Source of the DNA: an uncultured Peptostreptococcaceae bacterium
GTDB lineage: Bacteria > Bacillota > Clostridia > Peptostreptococcales > Peptostreptococcaceae
Assembly: GCA_947072565.1 (NCBI GenBank)
Contig: CAMTIM010000022.1
Location: 62,001 to 126,000, forward strand
Reading direction: 5' to 3'
DNA: 64,000 nucleotides
Shown: positions 27,756 to 37,223 of the stretch, piece after piece
How the letters are laid out: every line of letters starts with the position of its first letter
How positions within the stretch are numbered: position 1 is the first letter of the stretch
Notes under the pieces: model-generated
Database searches by the model: none
Seen by the model: the letters and a program-made list of their open reading frames with translations, nothing else
What the model was told of the DNA's origin: nothing
Translations under genes and position numbers: made by a program

Positions 27756-27907
27756 TTCGTCCTCCCATATCTTTATACTATAGTTAAAAATATAACATTA
27801 GTATATCCTTTTAGTAACTACTAACTTTACTATAATTATAGCAATTTTTTATACATTGTCAATCAAGCTATTGAGGCTTTTAACTAAATTATAATATTTA
27901 ATATATT

Positions 27908-29473
27908 TTATAATATATCTATAATTTTAGTAGCTATATTTTCTCCAAAGCATTGATCATGCTCAACAAATAACATAGCAGGCTTTTCTTCAAGAATCAT
28001 ATTCTCTATTTGTACACGAGAAATCACATCTATAAAGTTTAGAGGTTCATCCCAGATATAAAGCTTTGTTGGTTCACATAAACTTACTGCAATAAGTAGC
28101 TTTTTTCTTTGTCCCTCACTCCACTCTTCTATATTTTTTTCAAATTGAGCATTTTTTACACCTAATTGATCCAAGCTACTTTTTAAACGCCTTTCCTCTA
28201 TTCCCTTATCAGTACAAAAATCTTTAATTTTTCCTTTTAAAAAGTCTGTTTCTTGAGAAACATATGATATATTATTTGTCTTTTCTATATAACCTCTATA
28301 GTTCATATCTTTACCCATTAATAATTTTATTAGACTTGATTTACCACAGCCGTTTTTTCCTCTAAGCCAAACACGATCTCCTGGCTTAATTTTAAAACTT
28401 ATAGGATCCTTAAATAATTCTCTTTGATATGTTATTTGTAAATCTATAACTTCTAATAAATTCTCTGAATTTACATATATGTTATCTATTTTAAGTTTTT
28501 CTACTTCTTCTATATTTTTTAGCAATTTTGATTTTTCTTCTATTGCTTTATTCTGGCGTTTCTCTAAGCACTTAGCTCTTTTCATCATTTTTGCAGCTTT
28601 ATGTCCAATATATCCTTTATCTACAGGACCATTACCTACCTTAGTGGCTTCTAATTTATCAGACCAATTAGATTTTTGTTTAGCTGTAGTTTTTAGCCTA
28701 TTTATATCTTTAAGTAATTTTTTATTTTCTGCTTTTTCAAACTCATCCCTTCTATAATTATTTACTTGCCATGTAGAGTAATTGCCCTTTTGAATATCTA
28801 TATTATTCTTATTGATAGATAAAACATGGTCAATAGTTTTATCTAAGAAATTTCTATCATGTGAAACTAATATAAAACCTTTCTTATTCTCTAAATATTT
28901 AGCTACACATTCTCTACCTTCTGCATCTAAGTGGTTGGTTGGCTCGTCAATAAGTAAAAAGCTATTTTTTCTAAGAAATAAAGCTACTAATAGTAATTTT
29001 GTTTGTTCTCCAGAGCTTAATGTTTTAAAAGTTCTATCAAGTATTTCTGGATCTAAACCTATTTTTCTTACTTCCTTTTCTATCATTTCATTTATGATAT
29101 ATCCATCATAATATATAAAATTGTCTAGTACCTCTCCATATTCTTTTATATATTTAATATCATTTGAATACTCCTCTAACTCTTTTTCCCATTTAGTAAA
29201 AGAGGCAATTGACTGCCTCATAACCTCTAATGCAAGTTGAGTATCATCCTCTACATTCATAGGAAAATAGTCAAAGTTCACTGGACTTATTATCTGACCG
29301 CTATATTTATACTCTTCTTTTAAGAGTTTTAAAAAGGTTGTTTTTCCTCTACCATTTCTACCTATTAGTCCTAATTTCCAATCAGTATCTATATCTAGAG
29401 ATACATTTTTAAATATATCGTCTCCATGAGTATCATATTGAAAACTTAAGTTATTTATTTTAATTTGTGCCAT
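27908..29473 (-). CDS. Lsa-type ABC-F ribosomal-protection ATPase
   Basis: About 521 residues with two ABC ATPase domains and no membrane segments: Walker A GRNGRGKTTFLKLL and GKNGCGKSSLIKLL, ABC signatures LSSGEQTKLL and WSEGQRKKLL, DEPTNHLDAEG and WDEPLNFID, and a linker rich in Lys/Arg between the domains. WKLGLIGRNGRGKTT, YFPMNV and the RVQIENMILEEKPAMLFVEHD end resemble Lsa/Vga-like proteins that dislodge lincosamides, streptogramin A and pleuromutilins from ribosomes. The start at ATG 29473 has AAGGAGAGG upstream; the open upstream frame covers the attenuator. Antibiotic spectrum is inferred from family only. Confidence 0.88.
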   Translation of the reverse strand: MAQIKINNLSFQYDTHGDDIFKNVSLDIDTDWKLGLIGRNGRGKTTFLKLLKEEYKYSGQIISPVNFDYFPMNVEDDTQLALEVMRQSIASFTKWEKELEEYSNDIKYIKEYGEVLDNFIYYDGYIINEMIEKEVRKIGLDPEILDRTFKTLSSGEQTKLLLVALFLRKNSFLLIDEPTNHLDAEGRECVAKYLENKKGFILVSHDRNFLDKTIDHVLSINKNNIDIQKGNYSTWQVNNYRRDEFEKAENKKLLKDINRLKTTAKQKSNWSDKLEATKVGNGPVDKGYIGHKAAKMMKRAKCLEKRQNKAIEEKSKLLKNIEEVEKLKIDNIYVNSENLLEVIDLQITYQRELFKDPISFKIKPGDRVWLRGKNGCGKSSLIKLLMGKDMNYRGYIEKTNNISYVSQETDFLKGKIKDFCTDKGIEERRLKSSLDQLGVKNAQFEKNIEEWSEGQRKKLLIAVSLCEPTKLYIWDEPLNFIDVISRVQIENMILEEKPAMLFVEHDQCFGENIATKIIDIL

Positions 29474-29499
29474 AATTATCCTCTCCTTTTTAAGGAAAT

Positions 29500-29554
29500 A
29501 AAAAAACTCCCTTAATTTAAATAGCATTTATTGCTACTCAAAGATAAGAAAGTT
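29500..29554 (-). terminator. Attenuator hairpin in the ABC-F leader
   Basis: AACTTTCTTA (29545-29554) pairs with TAAGGGAGTT (29505-29514) using some G-U pairs, encloses a TAGCA/TGCTA stem, and is followed by a T-run, ending about 30 bases before the ABC-F start. This is an intrinsic terminator positioned as an attenuator. Confidence 0.6.
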
Positions 29555-29732
29555 GTTATATACATATATTATGACATACAAATAAAAGCTATAATTGCTT
29601 TTGTTTGAGTGATTTAGTTATAACATTTAATCTTATTTTTAACTTTAAGTAGCTTTTAGGTTTACTTAATAAAACATCTATTTTGATGCTTAAAAACCTA
29701 ATCAAACTATATTATTGTTATTTTAAATAAGA

Positions 29733-29744
29733 TTAATTGTTCAT
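29733..29744 (-). CDS. Leader peptide of three residues (MNN) before the ABC-F gene
   Basis: ATG-AAC-AAT-TAA preceded by a strong GAGGTGAT ribosome site at 29753-29760, located about 260 bases upstream of the ABC-F start. Antibiotic-inducible ABC-F and methylase genes commonly carry such very short ORFs whose stalled translation blocks a downstream terminator. The rest of the leader also has pairing segments (TTAGGTTT / AAACCTAA, AATCTTATTT / AAATAAGATT). Inference from layout. Confidence 0.5.
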   Translation of the reverse strand: MNN

Positions 29745-29872
29745 TTTATCTAATCACCTCTATGTCTATTTTTTATTATTATAGTTCTTTTAAAATTTAA
29801 TTGCAACTCATTATATAATTTAAACTATTCTATCTAGGATAACCTACACAAACTATTTAGGTAAATTATAGT

Positions 29873-31222
29873 TTATTTTCCTATTTTATAATTCATTATT
29901 TCGCCATTCTTTTGTTCTTTTGATTCTAATTTAGTTAAAAATATTATTGCAGTTATTGTCGTTATAATCTCAGCAAATGTAAATGATAGCCATACACCAT
30001 TCATTCCCCCAAATGCTGTAAGGATGAATAAGATAGGTATAATAGCTATACACCCACGCATTATAGAAACAACAAAGGCACTCTTCATTTTTGCGGTTGC
30101 ACTTAAAAAGGCCGCTATAACAATATTAGATCCAGCAAAGAAAAATCCGGTAAAGTATAACTTTAACCCATTTGTAGCAATAGGAATTAGCTGTGCATTA
30201 TTTTCACTGTTAAAAGCAGCAATAATATTATCTGATAAAAAGAAGGTCAATATATATATAACAGTTGCTATACCTAAAGATAAAGTAATAGCATATTTTA
30301 ATACTCGCTTCATTAATATACTATCATTTTTTCCATAGCCCTCGCTTAGCAGTGGCTGTATTCCTTGTGCGATTCCTGTAAATATTGAAATTACTACAAG
30401 TGCTACGTTTGCAACTATTCCATATGCCGCTACTCCTACAATTCCTGTAAGATCCAATATTACAAGATTAAATAGAATAAGAACAAGTCCTGATGAAATT
30501 TCCGTAATAAATGCCGATAAACCAAGTCCTAAAATATTTATTATAGCATTTATATTTACCTTACATTTTATAAATTTAAAATTATTGTTTTGTTTTATAA
30601 AATGTGAAGATAAAATACAAAGACTTATAATCGGCGCAAGTCCTGTAGCAAAAGCCGCCCCAAACATTCCCATTGAAAACGGGAAAATAAAGATGTAGTC
30701 AAGAACAATATTTGAAAAACTCCCTATAAGCATGGCTGCCATAGACAATCTTGGATTTCCATCATTTCGTATAAATGCAAGCATTATATTGTTTAGGATA
30801 AAAAATGGCGAAAAGCAAAGTATTGTTGTTAAGTAATTACTTGCCATTGTTAATGTAGAACCATCTGCTCCAAGTAGCTTTGCGATTGGTGTTGATAAAA
30901 ATATTCCTACAATAAGCATAATAATTCCTACAATCATTCCTATGATAACAGTGTTAGAAAAAATCGAATTAGCCTTTTCATCTTCATTTTGTGACTTTAA
31001 AATACTATGTTTTGTTGCACCTCCAATACCAATCATCAAGCCTGCACCATTGATGATGCAATAAATTGAAATAGAAAAGTTCAATGCAGCAAGTCCATTT
31101 GATCCAAGAGCATTAGAAACAAAAAAAGTATCTGCAAGGATATAACAGGACAGACCTATCATTCCTATAACATTAAGGCTCACATATTTAAAAAAGTTTT
31201 TTAGTACGTAATATTTATTCAT
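29873..31222 (-). CDS. MATE-family multidrug efflux pump
   Basis: A 449-residue, 12-helix exporter. Visible: NVIGMIGLSCYILADTFFVSNALG at the N-terminus, DYIFIFPFSMGMFGAAFATG in the middle and GMNGVWLSFTFAE near the end, all MATE hallmarks. It probably extrudes cationic drugs using a Na+ or H+ gradient. The start ATG 31222 follows GGGAGGTTTTAT. The frame is open further upstream to 31321, but that part overlaps a terminator-like leader. Unlike the MATE at 12338-13558 this copy has its full N-terminus. Confidence 0.88.
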   Translation of the reverse strand: MNKYYVLKNFFKYVSLNVIGMIGLSCYILADTFFVSNALGSNGLAALNFSISIYCIINGAGLMIGIGGATKHSILKSQNEDEKANSIFSNTVIIGMIVGIIMLIVGIFLSTPIAKLLGADGSTLTMASNYLTTILCFSPFFILNNIMLAFIRNDGNPRLSMAAMLIGSFSNIVLDYIFIFPFSMGMFGAAFATGLAPIISLCILSSHFIKQNNNFKFIKCKVNINAIINILGLGLSAFITEISSGLVLILFNLVILDLTGIVGVAAYGIVANVALVVISIFTGIAQGIQPLLSEGYGKNDSILMKRVLKYAITLSLGIATVIYILTFFLSDNIIAAFNSENNAQLIPIATNGLKLYFTGFFFAGSNIVIAAFLSATAKMKSAFVVSIMRGCIAIIPILFILTAFGGMNGVWLSFTFAEIITTITAIIFLTKLESKEQKNGEIMNYKIGK

Positions 31223-31236
31223 ATAAAACCTCCCAT

Positions 31237-31293
31237 AAAAAAATGCCCCTACAACATTCCTTCTAAGACCTAATGGAATGTGTTTGAGCACTT
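31237..31293 (-). terminator. Attenuator hairpin in the MATE leader
   Basis: CACATTCC pairs with GGAATGTTG and AAGTGCTC with GGGGCATTT to make one long stem (31244-31292 on the + strand), followed by T7 that ends eight bases before the ribosome site. Readthrough must be needed for expression. Confidence 0.6.
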
Positions 31294-31489
31294 TGATTTG
31301 TTTTACTCGGTAGCAAAACAAAAGTATTTATTTAATTATATAGTTAAATAATATCATGCATATACTAGGTTTTCAATATATAAAATATATTTAGAGTTTT
31401 TATTTATAATTGTAGATTTTATATTCCCCTAATTTTTTATACATGAAATGTTGAATATGAATCTTAAAAATAATGTTCACCATTATCTT

Positions 31490-32542
31490 TCAATTTGGAA
31501 TTTTATTAGATAAATATACTGAAAAAATACTCCCGCTACTGCTTGAACTTACTTTTATATATCCATCTTCCTTAGTAATAATTTCTCTACTTAAATAAAG
31601 CCCAATGCCGATACCTTCCTCTTCATAAGTGTTTTCACCCCTATAAAATCTCGAGAAAATTTTTGGCATTTCTTCTTCTTTTATTCCCATTCCTTCATCT
31701 TTTATATCTATTCTTGTAAATATTTCATAACTTGTAACGGAAATATTAATCTCACTTTCTTTTGGAGAGTATTTTATAGCGTTATCTATAATATTAAATA
31801 TAGCTTCCATTGTCCAATTTTTATCGTGAATTAACAAGATGTCTTCTTTAGAATAAAAATTTATATTTATATTTTTGTTCTGTGCTTTTTTGTGTAGTTG
31901 AGTTATAGCACTTATTATAGTTTCATTTATACTATATCTTTGAGGCCTTAAATTTATCACAGAACTTTCTAAGCGAGACATTTTTATCATACTTTCTACT
32001 AGAAAACATAATTTATCTAAACAAGTTATTATTACCTTATTAAATTCTTCTCTTTCTTCCTTCGTTATGCCCTCATCTTTTAAAAATTCACTATACATTT
32101 TCATACTAGCTAAAGGGGTTTTTAGTTGGTGAGATATATCAGATATTAAAGATTTTATTTCTTCTTTATCTTGCTCTATTTTTAGGTTTTGTGATTTTAA
32201 TAATTTAGTCAACTTAATAGTTTGATATTGTAATTTTGAGAATAAAGAATCATCTATTTCAGAAAATACTTCATCTTCTTTCATATCTGATATAGTGGCT
32301 AACATATCAGACAATTTTATTAAAATTTTACTCATATATCTTTCAAATAGCTTTTCATAAATATAAAATCCCAATAAAATAATCAATGTAAAACCTATAC
32401 ATATATAATTTATTACTAAATCCTTACTTACAAATAATATTATGACATTAAAAATTATACATAAAGTTATTATACTAATTCTAAAAAATAGATTGTAATT
32501 GTTAAAGCCTCTTATTACATTATCATTGTAGTTTTTTTTCAT
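31490..32542 (-). CDS. Bce-like sensor histidine kinase
   Basis: A 350-residue membrane kinase with two hydrophobic segments within residues 18-65 and almost no extracellular loop, an intramembrane-sensing layout typical of kinases that receive their signal from an ABC transporter. HisKA H-box SDISHQLKTPLASMKM near 135, N-box IFNIIDNAIKYSP, and G-boxes DEGMGIKEEEM and GIGIGLYLSREI are intact. It begins two bases after the response regulator stop (32545), so they are cotranslated. With the permease at 33299-35800 it probably senses antimicrobial peptides. Confidence 0.9.
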   Translation of the reverse strand: MKKNYNDNVIRGFNNYNLFFRISIITLCIIFNVIILFVSKDLVINYICIGFTLIILLGFYIYEKLFERYMSKILIKLSDMLATISDMKEDEVFSEIDDSLFSKLQYQTIKLTKLLKSQNLKIEQDKEEIKSLISDISHQLKTPLASMKMYSEFLKDEGITKEEREEFNKVIITCLDKLCFLVESMIKMSRLESSVINLRPQRYSINETIISAITQLHKKAQNKNININFYSKEDILLIHDKNWTMEAIFNIIDNAIKYSPKESEINISVTSYEIFTRIDIKDEGMGIKEEEMPKIFSRFYRGENTYEEEGIGIGLYLSREIITKEDGYIKVSSSSSGSIFSVYLSNKIPN

Positions 32543-32544
32543 TT

Positions 32545-33219
32545 TTATTCTCCCAAAATATAACCAATACCAAATAAAGTAATTATATAGCGTGGATTTT
32601 TAGCATCTTCTTCTATTTTTTTTCGAAGTCTTCTAATGTTTACACTAATAGTATTTTCATCTACATAATTACGATTACTATCCCACAGCTTTTCTAAGAT
32701 AATCTCCTTAGTAACAGCTCTTCCCTTATTTTTAGAGAGCAACTCTAAAAGTTTATATTCTGTTCCCGTTAAATTAACTTCTTTCTCTTTTATAAATACC
32801 TTTCTACTTTCAAAATCTATTTTTAAATCTTTATATTTAAAAATCCATTTTTCAATTTCTACACTTCTTTTTAAAATGGCATTAATTTTTAATTTTAACA
32901 CGTCCATAGAAAAAGGCTTTACAATATAATCGTCACATCCTCTTTCAAAACCTTTAATCATATCTTCCTCTGTGTCATTGGCAGTAAAAAATACTATCGG
33001 AAAATTAATTTTATTATTAAGTTGTTCACATAAATCTAAACCACTACCATCAGGTAGATTAATATCTAAAAGTAAAAAATCTATATCATTTTCCATGATA
33101 TATGCTTTCCCCTCTGATATATTAAATTTACTTATTACCCTATATCCTTCCTTTTTTAAAGCAAATGACACTCCTCTATTTAAAATTCTATCATCTTCTA
33201 TTATTAAAATATTCTCCAT
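32545..33219 (-). CDS. OmpR-family response regulator
   Basis: 224 residues: receiver domain with IIEDD near 5-9, phosphorylation Asp in LLLDINLPDG (about 52), conserved Lys in DYIVKPF, and a winged-helix C-terminus (EYKLLELLSKNKGRAV, YVDENTISVNIRRLRKKI). The start ATG follows GGGAGGGGGATTAT. Forms a two-component pair with the next gene; likely regulates the neighbouring ABC genes. Confidence 0.93.
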   Translation of the reverse strand: MENILIIEDDRILNRGVSFALKKEGYRVISKFNISEGKAYIMENDIDFLLLDINLPDGSGLDLCEQLNNKINFPIVFFTANDTEEDMIKGFERGCDDYIVKPFSMDVLKLKINAILKRSVEIEKWIFKYKDLKIDFESRKVFIKEKEVNLTGTEYKLLELLSKNKGRAVTKEIILEKLWDSNRNYVDENTISVNIRRLRKKIEEDAKNPRYIITLFGIGYILGE

Positions 33220-33252
33220 ATAATCCCCCTCCCATTTTATAACTTTTTATAT

Positions 33253-33290
33253 ATATAATTATAGTGGTAGACTTTTGAAATCTATCACTA
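33253..33290. other. Intercistronic hairpin
   Basis: AATTATAGTGGTAGA / TCTATCACTATAATT near-perfect stem between the permease stop and the regulator start. No clear T-run follows on the minus strand, so it may tune transcript levels rather than terminate. Confidence 0.5.
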
Positions 33291-33298
33291 TAATTAAT

Positions 33299-35800
33299 TT
33301 ATTTTAATCTATCCGTTACACTTTTTTTGCTAGAATATTTATAAGCTATACTTGGAGTAATTAAACATACCGCAAATATTAATATTGCTAAAGAAATAAG
33401 AGGAACTGTTGGGAATATAAATTCAGCATAATTAGCTATTTTCTTAGACATTTTACCTATTATAAATACTATTGTCATGCCTAAAGTTGATACAAGTAAA
33501 GTAGTAATACCTGCATAGTATAATCCTTCAAGAGTTAACATCTTTTTAATTTGTTTTTTGGTCATACCTATACTTTCCATAACTGCAAGTTCCTTTAACC
33601 TTATATTAATACCTGTAACCATAACATTTACAAAGTTTAATAATCCTATCAATATAAGTACTATAGACATACCCCCACCTATAATATCCATAATCCTCTC
33701 ACTATGTTTAAGTGCCTTAATTTCTTCAGACTTTGATATCACAAATAAATTCTTATCTTTTGTCATTTTTTTGATATCAGAATTTATAGTTTTTTCATAT
33801 TTCTTATCTACATTTATGTGTAACGTGTAATTTACAGCATTCTTATCTAATTTTTCCAACTGATTTAAGCTAATATAAACAGTTGGTAGCCCTGTGTCTA
33901 CTAATAAATTAGGATCATGTATAATTTGAGTTGTCTTGAAATTTAAAGAATGCTTATGCTTTCCTCTTAAAATAATATTTTCTTTTTCAAAATTTTTATC
34001 TATTATATATTTATTCTTTTTCTCTGAATAACAGTCACTATCTATTAAAGCCATTTTTCCGGATTTGAAAGCTTCAACATCTATTTTAAAATCACTTCTA
34101 TCATTATATTTTTCTATCGCTAAGTCGTCTACTCCTACTATTATAGGCGATACATAAGCAGAATGAGCTTTTTCAATCACCTCGCTAAAATGCATTCTTT
34201 CGTCCAACTCTTCGCTATCTTCTCTATATACAGCTCTTGAATCAGATATTTCATTTATATTCCTTTGTAAGTTTGTAAGTTTGAAATTACTAACAGACTC
34301 AACACCTTCCATACTTTTTATTTCTTTAATAAATCTATCATTTATTTTTCCATCTATAGCTTTTCTATTTTGTATTTCAAAATCATTACTTACACGGCTA
34401 TTAATATAATTTTCCATACCCACACAATCTAAAAAAGTATTAACACTTAAATATGTAATAATCCCTACAAACAAAGATGTAAATACTAAGATCGCACGTT
34501 TTTTATCTCTAAATACATTATACCATGCCATTTTATAAAGCTTTCCACCATTAGTGCTTTTTCTGTCTTTCTTTTGTTTATTATCTTTTGATCCACTGTA
34601 TCTTAGAGATTCTGTTGGAGATATATTACCTGCTATTTTAGCTGGTTTTCTACAACTTAAACTAATAGTAAATAGTGAAAATAATGTAGCACATATAAAT
34701 ATTAAAGGGCTAAATGATATCTCTGATGGCATAGCATTTCCATCTGTTCCTGATGAAACTGTGCTTATTAGCATTGGTACCAATATAAAAGATACTACAA
34801 ATCCTAGTGTTAAACCTATAGGTATTCCTATTGTAGAAAGTCTAAAAACCTGACCCTTTACTATTTTTTTTATTTGTTTAGGAGATGTTCCTATTGTTTT
34901 CATTAGTCCATAAAAATGTATATCCTTAGTTACTGCTATATGCATAATATTATATATTAATAGATAACCACTAAACACTATAAATAGCCCAATTGTTCCT
35001 ATTACCGCCACAGAAGATTTAGCCATCTCTTTGGAATCTTGATCTATGTCATAACAATATTGATATAATTGACCTTCATCTAAATCTACATTTGATTCTA
35101 ATAAATCTGGTGCTTCATTTTTTTTGCTATTTTTTAACGTAAAAGATAGTATTCCATTGTCTAATACACTTAAGTTATTACTTTTGATAAATTTTTCTGA
35201 TACTGCTATATATCCTGTATCCAATTTAAGTCCGTAAGTCATATATATACCACTTAATACAAACTCTTTTTTTATTTCGCTTCCTTCGCTGCCACTATAA
35301 GAAAATTTTATTTTATCGCCTATTTTAGATTCATCTTTACCTAATAATTCTAATGCCTTTTTAGACATCATAACTTCATTTTCTTTGGTAGGATAATTTC
35401 CTTCAACATCACCAATAGCTGGTGTTATTTGTTTTTGCCAATTTTCTTTATCATAATATTTAAGAAAAACATTCCCCTTACTTTTTTGTATATCTTTCTT
35501 AACAATCTGGCCTACCAAAATTTCCTTACCAATAGAATCACTTATTCCTAATTTTTCTATTGCTTTTATTTGTTCTTCTTTTGGATTTGGTAAATATACA
35601 TTAGCAGTGGTTTCTGCTAACCTTACACTCATAATATGGTAATTCTTAATAAGACTAGCCCCTATGCTAAATACTGAAGATATCATAAAAGTAGTAAGTA
35701 CTATAGCTATAACTACAAATATATTTCTTAATTTATTATACTTTAGTGAAGAGTTAGTAATTCTTTTTATGATTTCCTTATTGTTATTTTCTAGTTTCAT
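33299..35800 (-). CDS. FtsX-type ABC permease (peptide resistance/sensing)
   Basis: The 833-residue permease has a short cytoplasmic start, a first helix (about 28-50), a long extracellular part to 265, an FtsX domain (265-400), a second extracellular region (440-690), and a final FtsX domain (700-815): the duplicated MacB/FtsX layout of Bce-like peptide-antibiotic transporters. The repeated FtsX motif GLMKTIGTSPKQIKK and VMESIGMTKKQIKK is visible. Its ATPase partner ends three bases upstream. It would act with the nearby kinase as a flux sensor and resistance pump. Confidence 0.88.
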   Translation of the reverse strand: MKLENNNKEIIKRITNSSLKYNKLRNIFVVIAIVLTTFMISSVFSIGASLIKNYHIMSVRLAETTANVYLPNPKEEQIKAIEKLGISDSIGKEILVGQIVKKDIQKSKGNVFLKYYDKENWQKQITPAIGDVEGNYPTKENEVMMSKKALELLGKDESKIGDKIKFSYSGSEGSEIKKEFVLSGIYMTYGLKLDTGYIAVSEKFIKSNNLSVLDNGILSFTLKNSKKNEAPDLLESNVDLDEGQLYQYCYDIDQDSKEMAKSSVAVIGTIGLFIVFSGYLLIYNIMHIAVTKDIHFYGLMKTIGTSPKQIKKIVKGQVFRLSTIGIPIGLTLGFVVSFILVPMLISTVSSGTDGNAMPSEISFSPLIFICATLFSLFTISLSCRKPAKIAGNISPTESLRYSGSKDNKQKKDRKSTNGGKLYKMAWYNVFRDKKRAILVFTSLFVGIITYLSVNTFLDCVGMENYINSRVSNDFEIQNRKAIDGKINDRFIKEIKSMEGVESVSNFKLTNLQRNINEISDSRAVYREDSEELDERMHFSEVIEKAHSAYVSPIIVGVDDLAIEKYNDRSDFKIDVEAFKSGKMALIDSDCYSEKKNKYIIDKNFEKENIILRGKHKHSLNFKTTQIIHDPNLLVDTGLPTVYISLNQLEKLDKNAVNYTLHINVDKKYEKTINSDIKKMTKDKNLFVISKSEEIKALKHSERIMDIIGGGMSIVLILIGLLNFVNVMVTGINIRLKELAVMESIGMTKKQIKKMLTLEGLYYAGITTLLVSTLGMTIVFIIGKMSKKIANYAEFIFPTVPLISLAILIFAVCLITPSIAYKYSSKKSVTDRLK

Positions 35801-35803
35801 CTA

Positions 35804-36475
35804 TTAAGCCCCCCCTACTACTTTACCATCTTCTACTCTTATTACCCTATCAGCCAACTGTGCTATTTCTTCATTGTGTGTAATCATAGCTATAGTTTGA
35901 TTGAATTTTTTAGACGTCATTTTTAAAAGTCCTATAACATCCATACTTGTCTTACTATCTAGATTTCCTGTTGGTTCATCTGCTAATACTATTGATGGCT
36001 TAGTAGCTAACGCTCTTGCTATTGCTACTCTTTGCTGTTGTCCTCCTGATAAATTGCTAGGGATATTATTTAACTTTTCTCTTAGTCCCAAAGCTTTTAC
36101 TATAGAATCTACAAATTCATTATCTATCTTAGCACCATCTAATTCTATTGGAAGTACTATATTTTCATAAACATTTAAAATCGGTACTAAATTGTAATCT
36201 TGAAAAATAAATCCTATATTTCTTCTTCTAAAAATAGTTATTTCTTCATCATTCATTTTACTTAATTTTTTATTATTTATTATTACTTCTCCACTAGTTA
36301 AATTATCAAGTCCTCCTAACATATTTAATAATGTAGACTTTCCACTTCCTGATGTTCCAACTATAGCGACAAATTCACCTTCGTTTATTTCTATACTTAC
36401 ATTATCTAATGCTTTTACTAAATTTTCATCTTGTCCATATATTTTAACTAAGTTTTCTGCTTTTAATATACTCAT
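35804..36475 (-). CDS. ABC transporter ATPase, LolD/MacB-type
   Basis: Walker A GTSGSGKSTLLN, Q-loop IFQDYNL, signature LSGGQQQRVAIARAL and Walker B VLADEPTGNLD are complete in about 223 residues. The chosen start is ATG 36475 (MSILKAEN), matching the paralogue at 62430 (MSILKTVN); a GTG three codons earlier sits inside the GGGGTGGGG ribosome site. Paired with the permease. Confidence 0.92.
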   Translation of the reverse strand: MSILKAENLVKIYGQDENLVKALDNVSIEINEGEFVAIVGTSGSGKSTLLNMLGGLDNLTSGEVIINNKKLSKMNDEEITIFRRRNIGFIFQDYNLVPILNVYENIVLPIELDGAKIDNEFVDSIVKALGLREKLNNIPSNLSGGQQQRVAIARALATKPSIVLADEPTGNLDSKTSMDVIGLLKMTSKKFNQTIAMITHNEEIAQLADRVIRVEDGKVVGGA

Positions 36476-36487
36476 TTTCCCCACCCC

Positions 36488-36511
36488 ATTTATTTATTTA
36501 TTTATTTATTT
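36488..36511. repeat. Tetranucleotide tandem repeat (ATTT)6 before the ABC operon
   Basis: Six perfect ATTT units (TAAA on the coding strand) lie directly upstream of the GGGGTGGGG ribosome site of the ATPase gene. Changes in copy number would alter the spacing between promoter and ribosome site. Confidence 0.85.
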
Positions 36512-36576
36512 TATATTTATATAATAACCCCTACTTCTTACAAACTTCTGACATAAATAAAAATTCAATTCGTAAA

Positions 36577-36622
36577 TATAAGAAAGCGCATTGATAATAT
36601 TATCAATGCGCTTTCTTATATT
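36577..36622. terminator. Intrinsic terminator after the deformylase gene
   Basis: About 23-bp perfect inverted repeat: arms starting AATATAAGAAAGCGCATTG and returning, with an A/T-rich flank; it abuts the deformylase stop. Confidence 0.75.
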
Positions 36623-37032
36623 TAGATTATTATACCCTCAAAATGGTCTATTTCATGCTGAATAATTTGTGCAGTAAATCCTGTAAAAGCTTGTTTATGT
36701 TTATTGAAGTTTTTATCTAGATATTCTACCTCTATTGTTTCATATCTAGTTGTTTCTCTAGAGCCAATTAAAGACAGGCAACTTTCTTCCGTCTCATAAG
36801 AATTCTCTTTTTTTAGTATAACTGGATTTACCATAGGAACTATTATATTACCTACACTAAATACCAATACACGCTTTTTTACTCCTATCATGTTGGCTGC
36901 CATACCTACACAATTATCTAAGTTTGCTCGTAATGTATCTATTAAATCATTAATAACACCTGCATCATCTTTGTTTGCAGGTTCTGATTTTTGTTCTAAA
37001 AATAATATGTCTTTTACAACTTCTCTTATCAT
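36622..37032 (-). CDS. def: Peptide deformylase
   Basis: 136 residues that remove the formyl group from new proteins. All three metalloenzyme motifs are present in slightly divergent form: VGMAANMIG (motif 1, usually GxGLAAxQ), ESCLS (motif 2, usually EGCLS, the metal-binding Cys) and QHEIDH (motif 3, HExxH). The family Gln of motif 1 is Met here, and motif 2 has Ser for Gly, typical of the short clostridial secondary deformylases. Stands alone; starts after GGCTGGAAGAATA. Confidence 0.85.
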   Translation of the reverse strand: MIREVVKDILFLEQKSEPANKDDAGVINDLIDTLRANLDNCVGMAANMIGVKKRVLVFSVGNIIVPMVNPVILKKENSYETEESCLSLIGSRETTRYETIEVEYLDKNFNKHKQAFTGFTAQIIQHEIDHFEGIII

Positions 37033-37137
37033 TATTCTTCCAGCCTTTCTAATTTATTTTTCTTAATTAGTATCTATACTATAAAATTATACTCTAATAC
37101 ATTAGCTTAGTGTAGTCATCGAATTATTTATATATGT

Positions 37138-37172
37138 AAAAAATGTATTGGCTTTATACCAATACATTTTTT
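37138..37172. terminator. Intrinsic terminator after dacF-like gene
   Basis: AAAAAATGTATTGG / CCAATACATTTTTT stem with a 7-nt loop. Confidence 0.85.
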
Positions 37173-37223
37173 ATGCTTAAACCATAAGAATATAATTAAA
37201 TTTTGCTTAAGTAATATTATTAA

